NCBI RefSeq assembly: GCF_010894435.1
Contig: NZ_JAAIXZ010000005.1
Location: 434,001 to 498,000, forward strand
DNA from: Pyxidicoccus trucidator
GTDB taxonomy: Bacteria > Myxococcota > Myxococcia > Myxococcales > Myxococcaceae
Length of the DNA: 64,000 nucleotides
Reading direction: 5' to 3'
The position numbers were made by a program, and so were the translations under genes. Shown here piece by piece: positions 59,395 through 64,000 of this stretch; the stretch's first letter is position 1, and the number at the start of each line of letters is the position of its first letter. Below the pieces are notes generated by a model. It made no database searches and had not been told where the DNA came from. It was given only the letters and a program-made list of their open reading frames with translations.

Positions 59395-60294
59395 ATGGCC
59401 TCCCGTCCGCCCTCCGCGCGAGCCTCTTCCGTCCGGACGCAGAAGACGAAGCAGCTCCCCTCTGGCGCCCGGCGCGTCGTGGGGAAGCGCTCCGGCCCGG
59501 GCTGGAGTCGCTGGGCGCTTGGCGGGTGGCTGCTGCTCGTCGTCTGGCTCAGCGTGGGGTACGCGCGGCTGCCCGACGTGAGCCCCCTGCGAACGCAGAA
59601 CCCGCCCACCACCGCGCTCATGGAGCAGCGGGCCGAGGAGGCGCGCGAGGCGGGCAAGAAGCCCCGTGTGCGCCAGGCCTGGGTGTCCCTCGGCGCGGTG
59701 GCCCCGCACGCGGTGGACGCCGTGCTGCTCTCCGAGGATGCGCGCTTCTACCAGCACGAAGGCGTGGACTGGACCGAGGTGGAGAATTCCCTCGAGCAGT
59801 CGGTGCGCCAGGCTCGCCTGGGGCGCGGCGCCTCCACCCTCACTCAGCAGCTGGCGAAGAACCTCTACCTCTCCACGGACCGCAGCCTGCTGCGCAAGGG
59901 CAAGGAGCTGCTGCTCGCGCGCCGGCTGGAGGCCGACCTGTCCAAGCAGCGCATCCTCGCGCTGTACATGAACGTCGTGGAGTGGGGAGACGGCGTGTAC
60001 GGCATCGAGGCGGCGGCACGCGAGCACTTCGGCACCTCGGCGCGGGCACTCAGTGTGGCGCAGGGCGCGATGCTCGCGGGCATGCTGCCCGCCCCGCGCC
60101 GCTGGCTGCCCGCCCAGCGGCCAGAGGCCCTGCGCACCCGCGCCAGCGTCATCCTCGGGAGGCTGGAGCGCGAGGGGCGCATCAGCGGGGAGCAAGCCCG
60201 CGAAGCCCAGGCCGAGCTCTCGCGCTTCTTCAGCGCACCGCCCGCGCCCGGCTCCGTGGCGGAGGCCATCTCCCGGCTGCCCGCGGGAAGCTGA
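59395..60294 (+). CDS. mtgA: Monofunctional peptidoglycan glycosyltransferase (GT51)
   Basis: A 299-residue GT51 enzyme polymerising lipid II into glycan strands. It has one membrane anchor (about 47-65; WALGGWLLLVVWLSVGY) and no transpeptidase domain. Motifs: EDARFYQHEGVD with catalytic Glu114, GASTLTQQLAKNLYLS, RKGKELLLARRLE, and SKQRILALYMNVVEWG. The length is close to the E. coli MtgA enzyme. The ATG used gives a short basic N-terminus; longer frames exist upstream, but those residues are unlike any GT51 protein. It is divergent from the S37-like gene across a region with a strong hairpin. Confidence 0.9.
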   Translation: MASRPPSARASSVRTQKTKQLPSGARRVVGKRSGPGWSRWALGGWLLLVVWLSVGYARLPDVSPLRTQNPPTTALMEQRAEEAREAGKKPRVRQAWVSLGAVAPHAVDAVLLSEDARFYQHEGVDWTEVENSLEQSVRQARLGRGASTLTQQLAKNLYLSTDRSLLRKGKELLLARRLEADLSKQRILALYMNVVEWGDGVYGIEAAAREHFGTSARALSVAQGAMLAGMLPAPRRWLPAQRPEALRTRASVILGRLEREGRISGEQAREAQAELSRFFSAPPAPGSVAEAISRLPAGS

Positions 60295-60417
60295 GCCACA
60301 CGCCTCGCGGCAGGAGCTTGGAGCGCTCCATTACGGCGCTGCCCTCCGCGCTGTGGCTGGAGCCGTGGAGGGAAGCGGGCACATGGGCAGCCGCGCGCCG
60401 ACCGTCGGCATCGCCAC

Positions 60418-60475
60418 GGGGCAGGCGTACTCAAAGGGGGCTGCGCGGCCCGCTGCACCGGTCGGGAGCACAGGT
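60418..60475 (+). repeat. Dispersed short repeat, copy C
   Basis: GGCAGGCGTACTCAAAGGGGGCTGC and CGGGAGCACAGGTC, in that order, correspond to the copy at 47893-47963. This copy abuts the left end of the second kinase block, whereas the first kinase block begins with only the GGGAGCACA part. Confidence 0.55.
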
Positions 60476-60494
60476 CGGACTCTGGAGCAGCTGG

Positions 60495-61940
60495 CTATGG
60501 ATGGTCGTCTCGAGCCGCGGGGCCTGAGGTGGCAGGGCGTTGCCGAGTCATGGCTGGGAAGTAGCACGCGCTCCTGTATTCAAAGCTGTCCCAACCATCA
60601 CAGTCCTTCTGGTCCACGGGTAGCTTCCTCCAGCAACCGCCGTTGATGGCGACCTGCTCTTTGCCGGGACAGCGGCCGTTGGCGTCCGGGCGCTGCTGCC
60701 CTGGAAAGGGTTTCGGTGGCAGGTCTACCGCGATGGAGGACCACATGGAGGGAACTCGCTCTGGTGCCACCGGCGCCGTCAGGACCGAGTCCCCGACGGC
60801 CACGGTGCCGGCATCCTTCGTCTCTTCCTGCTGCGCGAGGTGGGACGTCGCGGGCTCCTCGAAGCGATTCACGCTCAGCAGCCCCCCGGCGCTCAGCGCC
60901 AGTGCACCTCCGAGGCCGGCGGCGGCGAGCCTGGGCCACCTGCGCATGGGAGGAGGGCGCCGCACCGTGACGCGCTGGGGGACGGGAAGGAGGCTGGCGG
61001 GCCGAGGCTCTTCTCCCGTGAAGAGCGGCACATCCGCCTCGCGTCCCGCGTTGCGCGCGGCCTGCTCCAGCGCTTCCGCCACCTCGCGCGCGCTGCCTCG
61101 CGCCTCGGGGCGGGGCGAGAGCATCCGGGACACCAGGGCGCTGAGCTCCGGAATGCAGCGGGGGTTGCAGACTCGCGCCGTCCAGTGCGCCAGCTCCTCG
61201 GTGCGCCAGAGCCAGGCCTCCGCCTTCTCCCAGGGGTGGGCGGACGGAGGGTACTTCTCGGTGACGAGGCGATAGGCGGTGACACCCAGGGCGAAGAGGT
61301 CATCCGCGGGCCCCGGGGCATAGGGGACGGGCGGGGGCTTACGGGAGCCGAAGACGAAGCGCCACGCCTCGGGCGAGCGGTAGGACGGGGTTCCGGGAGG
61401 AAAGAGGTGCGAGGTGAGGGTGGAGGCGCCCAGGTGGTGTCCTGAGCCGAAGTCCATGAGGAAGGGCTGCGCGTCTGCGCGCCGGACGAGGACGTTGTCA
61501 CCCTTCACATCGCGGTGGAGGCCTCCTGCCGAATGGGTGGCGTCCAGGGCGCGGGCCAGCCGGGCCAGAAGCTGAAGCACCTGTCGTGAAGACGGGCGCT
61601 GTGCCTGGGCCCACGCATAGAGTGGCGTGCCCTCCACCCACTCCATGACGAGCCAGGCGTAGGAGACGCCCTCGCAGGGCTGCCAGTGGCCATAATCCAG
61701 CAGGCGTGGGACGGCGGGGTGGTGGACGCGGGAGAGCAGCTCGGCCTCCCGGGCGAAGCGCCCATCCCCCGGGTGCAGGGCCAGCTTGAGGGCCACGATG
61801 TGCGCGGACTCCTGCTGCGCTTCGAGCACGGCGCGGTAGACGACGCCGTAGGAGCCCCGGCCGCGCTGCCCGAGCAGCAGCCACGGGCCGAGTCGCGTCC
61901 CGGGGGGCAGGCTTCCCGGACTGAGGTAATCAGACTCCAT
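60495..61940 (-). CDS. Membrane Ser/Thr protein kinase, copy 2 of a duplicated pair
   Basis: A 481-residue kinase with the same layout as the copy at 38049-39494: glycine loop GQRGRGSYGVV, HRDVKGDN with Asp144, DFGSG, one membrane helix near 337-357 and a four-cysteine outer tail. The kinase domain and linker differ at only 14 of 419 positions. The tail differs at 18 of 62, including the residues between the conserved cysteines (for example GRCPGKEQV against GRCPSKVQV and KDCDGWDSFEY against KYCDDWDGVAY). The cysteines themselves and the NGGCW core are kept. The two kinases therefore probably share downstream targets but respond to different signals. Confidence 0.93.
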   Translation of the reverse strand: MESDYLSPGSLPPGTRLGPWLLLGQRGRGSYGVVYRAVLEAQQESAHIVALKLALHPGDGRFAREAELLSRVHHPAVPRLLDYGHWQPCEGVSYAWLVMEWVEGTPLYAWAQAQRPSSRQVLQLLARLARALDATHSAGGLHRDVKGDNVLVRRADAQPFLMDFGSGHHLGASTLTSHLFPPGTPSYRSPEAWRFVFGSRKPPPVPYAPGPADDLFALGVTAYRLVTEKYPPSAHPWEKAEAWLWRTEELAHWTARVCNPRCIPELSALVSRMLSPRPEARGSAREVAEALEQAARNAGREADVPLFTGEEPRPASLLPVPQRVTVRRPPPMRRWPRLAAAGLGGALALSAGGLLSVNRFEEPATSHLAQQEETKDAGTVAVGDSVLTAPVAPERVPSMWSSIAVDLPPKPFPGQQRPDANGRCPGKEQVAINGGCWRKLPVDQKDCDGWDSFEYRSACYFPAMTRQRPATSGPAARDDHP

Positions 61941-61978
61941 GAGGCACCTCGTGAGGCGGTCGCACCGCGCCCGAGGAG

Positions 61979-61995
61979 ACTACTCGCGAGGTAGT
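61979..61995. promoter_or_regulatory. Palindrome upstream of kinase copy 2
   Basis: The ACTAC/GTAGT palindrome of copy 1 is preserved unchanged, about 40 bases before the start, which argues for a functional site or recent duplication. Confidence 0.35.
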
Positions 61996-62086
61996 GGAAC
62001 TCCAACCCCATCCGGCAGGTGGACGACAGCCCTCCCCACCGGACTGACATGGGGAGTCCGGAGCGCCACAGGTGAAAGCGCAGGAC

Positions 62087-62190
62087 TCACCGCCGCCGCA
62101 GGTCGCGCAGCAACGGGGTGACGCGCGCTTCGGTCAGTGCGCCGCTCGCGAGGCTCCCGGTCCGCTCGATGTCGCCCCGGTGGATGACGG
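62087..62190 (-). pseudogene. Truncated gene tail, leftward
   Basis: Read leftwards this gives a C-terminal peptide of about 32 residues (containing IHRGDIERTGSLASGAL and ending TPLLRDLRRR) with almost every third base G or C, the strong coding signature of this genome. There is no start and no coding sense upstream of about 62190. It lies immediately outside the second kinase block. I do not recognise the protein. Confidence 0.4.
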
Positions 62191-62274
62191 GACAAGGAGG
62201 TGCTCGCGGAGTACAGGTCCGCGCAGGCCGAGGCGGAAGCCCGGTTCCGGCCGAAGCGACCGAAGACGCGTTGA
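62188..62274 (+). pseudogene. Truncated gene tail, rightward
   Basis: Read rightwards this gives about 28 residues (DKEVLAEYRSAQAEAEARF then RPKRPKTR and stop), again with strong GC3 bias, and an in-frame stop just before it. It begins where the leftward tail begins, so two genes seem to have lost their 5' parts at one junction. Unrecognised. Confidence 0.35.
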
Positions 62275-62383
62275 TACATCCATTCCTCGCACTTCCTCCG
62301 CAAGAAAGTCATTTCGCGTAGACCTTCTGGGACGCTTGTCCGTTCACGGAGCGGCTGTTTCCCCCCAACAAGGAACGCGAGTG

Positions 62384-63778
62384 ATGCTGCAAAAGAAGTA
62401 CTTCCCCTGGACCCTGATATTGACAGGACTGACGCTGCTCACGGCATGCGACCGTGAGCCCAGGCTTGTCGAGGTCATTTCCTCTCATGGGCCCGGGGAC
62501 CTGATGCTGCTCATTGAGCGGGAGGGCGGAGCAGGCCCCTACGTCGAAAGCACGCAGGAACAATTCCGGATCGTCGCCTCGGGCGAGGCCTTCAAGTCGG
62601 TGCGTTGGAGCACCAACGCCGGGGCGCTCGAGTCCGACGCGGAGCATGTCACCTGGACGCTACCCCCAGCGGGGACGGCTTCCTTGTCTGTCTTGGTAGA
62701 GACGGAGTCCGGCAAGACGGCGCAGGGGGCTTTCCACTTCAGCGTGGTGGCGTCTCCGCTCGCCGCCAGTACGGTGATCGACCCGGGGCCGGACGTGACG
62801 GGCAGCACCTGCGAGCTCGCGTTCGACGACGCGGGCAAGGGACACGTCGTCTACACGAACGACACCCACAACACTCTCTGGTACGCGACCTGGGACGGCA
62901 CGACGTGGAAGACAGAGCAGATTGACGGTCCCGGTTTCAACACCGGTGGCATGTTCGTCACGAAGCCCGTGCTGGCGCTCGACGCGGCGACCGGCACGCC
63001 GCACGTCGGTTATCTCAAGAGCACCGGCCCTCTTGCGGTCGCCACGTTCCGCATCGGCTACGCCACGCGCGTCAATGGCGCATGGACTCGCGAGAGCGTG
63101 GACACCGCGGCGACGAACCGGTTGGGTATCGCCCTCAACCCCGCACAGGGCCAGCAACCGGTCATCGTCTCCGCCAGCAATTCCATCGGGACCATCCGGG
63201 TCGCGACCCGGACGGCGGCCAACACCTGGGCCAGCTCGCTGCTGCCCCTCACCACCGCCCACCTCACGGGCGACCCGGTCTTCGACGCGGCCGGTGGGCT
63301 GTATGTCATGACGAATCAGGCCACCGGCGGCATCGGTGCCAGCCACCTGCGGGTCATCCGGGGCTCGGTCATCGACTCCTTCAAGGTGGAGGACACCGGC
63401 TCCTTCATCCCCTGGAACGCGCTCGTCTGGGGACAGGGCCAGCACCTCCTCGCGCTGGCCAACGGCATCAATGAAGGCGAGCGGGCCGCCATCGATGACA
63501 TCACGGTCGGCACGCCCCTGTCGGCCAGCACCGTGAGCTCCTCCCCGGTCGACTACCGGTACGCGTCGTCGGACCTCGCGTATGGCGGGGGCAAGCCGGT
63601 CGCCGTCCTGCGCAATGGGACGGCCATGGAGCTCAGCACGCCGGACACGCAGGGGTTCTGGACGTATACCCAGCTGGGAACGGTGGATGATGCCACGCGC
63701 CCGAGCGTGGCGATCCGTCCCACGGATGGCACGCCGCACGTCTGCTATCAGCGGGATGGGAAGGTAAGCTTCCAGTAG
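62384..63778 (+). CDS. Lipoprotein with repeated beta-propeller-like strands
   Basis: A 464-residue lipoprotein (lipobox LTAC, Cys near 22). The ATG has AAGGA 9 bases upstream; a GTG one codon earlier is possible. Residues 30-125 form an Ig-like domain (FRIVASGEAFKSVRWSTNAG, VTWTLPPAG). The rest has repeated units such as HVVYTNDTHNTLWYATWDG, PHVGYLKSTG and RPSVAIRPTDGTPHVCYQRDG, like the bladed sialidase/BNR-type repeat proteins. No catalytic residues stand out. The 440 bases before it hold the kinase block's upstream end and two gene fragments. The gene ends at a TAG that is in frame with the coding-like sequence that follows. Confidence 0.75.
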   Translation: MLQKKYFPWTLILTGLTLLTACDREPRLVEVISSHGPGDLMLLIEREGGAGPYVESTQEQFRIVASGEAFKSVRWSTNAGALESDAEHVTWTLPPAGTASLSVLVETESGKTAQGAFHFSVVASPLAASTVIDPGPDVTGSTCELAFDDAGKGHVVYTNDTHNTLWYATWDGTTWKTEQIDGPGFNTGGMFVTKPVLALDAATGTPHVGYLKSTGPLAVATFRIGYATRVNGAWTRESVDTAATNRLGIALNPAQGQQPVIVSASNSIGTIRVATRTAANTWASSLLPLTTAHLTGDPVFDAAGGLYVMTNQATGGIGASHLRVIRGSVIDSFKVEDTGSFIPWNALVWGQGQHLLALANGINEGERAAIDDITVGTPLSASTVSSSPVDYRYASSDLAYGGGKPVAVLRNGTAMELSTPDTQGFWTYTQLGTVDDATRPSVAIRPTDGTPHVCYQRDGKVSFQ

Positions 63779-63802
63779 CCCTGCCTCTTCGACTGGGAGG
63801 CC

Positions 63803-64000
63803 GTGCGCGTCCCGGACCTCACCGCCGAAACCCGCGATTGGTTGCGCTCGCCGGAGAACTTCCAGACCGTCCGTGTAGATGCCGAAACAGGCACGCTCGC
63901 CTGGGGCGACGCGCGCCCGTTCAGCGCGTCGCTGGTGTACTGGCGCGTGGAGAAATACCGGGTGAAGGCGACCGTCCGCCGGAAGGACGGGACCGTCCTC
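63803..64000 (+). CDS. Partial gene of unknown function, running off the window
   Basis: From a GTG shortly after the previous stop the frame stays open to the window end and codes 66 residues with typical GC3 bias: VRVPDLTAETRDWLRSPENF, VRVDAETGTLAWGD, VYWRVEKYRVKATVRRKDG. The only ribosome-like site (GGGAGG) is just 2 bases before this GTG, so the true start is uncertain. The frame is the same as that of the preceding lipoprotein, separated from it by its TAG, so read-through or an annotation break cannot be excluded. No family is recognised. Confidence 0.5.
   Translation, partial: MRVPDLTAETRDWLRSPENFQTVRVDAETGTLAWGDARPFSASLVYWRVEKYRVKATVRRKDGTVL

Larger units (their letters stand above)
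60463..62068. repeat. Copy 2 of the duplicated kinase block
   Basis: Aligns with 38017-39621 at a constant offset of 22,446 bases across the gene, with one extra base near its right end (ACATGGGG for ACGTGGG). It contains the complete kinase gene, promoter-side palindrome and short downstream segment. Confidence 0.9.

Noticed and set aside
38017-62068. Composite transposon formed by the two kinase blocks
   Set aside because: The blocks carry no transposase and no terminal inverted repeats, and no target duplication is seen at their ends.
1-64000. CRISPR array or phage structural genes
   Set aside because: No regularly spaced repeat array and no capsid, terminase, tail or integrase motifs were seen.

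Overview
The window looks like chromosome of a myxobacterium of the Myxococcaceae (Myxococcus, Corallococcus or Pyxidicoccus type). Three things suggest this: the GC content is very high with strong GC3 bias, there are many Ser/Thr kinases, hybrid histidine kinases and secreted multidomain proteins, and there is a SitA/SitI lipoprotein toxin cassette, a family known from myxobacteria. No rRNA, intact tRNA, CRISPR array or replication origin was seen. Gene calls rest on reading motifs by eye; no database search was possible.

Layout. 1-6.2 kb: the 3' part of a subtilisin-fold protease, a Uma2-type nuclease, then a tight unit of a VWA-domain protein, an OmpR-type regulator and a histidine kinase. 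6.2-13.7 kb: a secreted FN3 protein, a sigma factor/kinase pair (ECF sigma plus Ser/Thr kinase with TPR repeats) and a DUF885 lipoprotein. 13.7-23.3 kb: a catabolic island. A leftward IclR regulator-acyl-CoA dehydrogenase-hydrolase operon diverges from a rightward operon of 3-hydroxyacyl-CoA dehydrogenase, thiolase, glutaryl-CoA-type dehydrogenase, aldehyde dehydrogenase and Zn alcohol dehydrogenase. A triple GCGAAA operator lies in the shared intergenic region. Together they look like inducible oxidation of an alcohol or aldehyde to a CoA ester followed by beta-oxidation-type steps, but no hydratase or CoA-activating enzyme is present locally.

23.4-38 kb: a SUKH-like/MORN-like protein, a malectin-like secreted protein, an M20 amidohydrolase, a GH13 amylase, a three-gene surface module (two CxxCH proteins plus a Tat-signal DUF1501/1552-like protein), and a large double-kinase hybrid sensor with a single-domain response regulator.

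38-50 kb is the accessory-rich part. It holds a Ser/Thr kinase that recurs as a near-identical block 22.4 kb away, a low-GC pair encoding a small conserved protein and a putative metzincin-type effector, a TonB-C lipoprotein, and a 1303-residue G8/parallel-beta-helix protein resembling CEMIP/TMEM2. It also holds a decayed IS5-type transposase and a sitA-sitI toxin/immunity cassette, with a related short repeat on both sides. 50-64 kb: a very large Ig/FN3 lipoprotein, two secreted or hydrolase-like proteins, an apparently catalytically dead S37-type peptidase, a monofunctional peptidoglycan glycosyltransferase, the second kinase copy, two gene tails meeting at one junction, a lipoprotein, and a gene running off the end.

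The best candidates for new biology are the metzincin effector pair, the sitAI cassette with its IS and repeat scars, the kinase duplication whose changes concentrate in the extracellular tail, and the S37-like protein that has lost all three expected catalytic residues.
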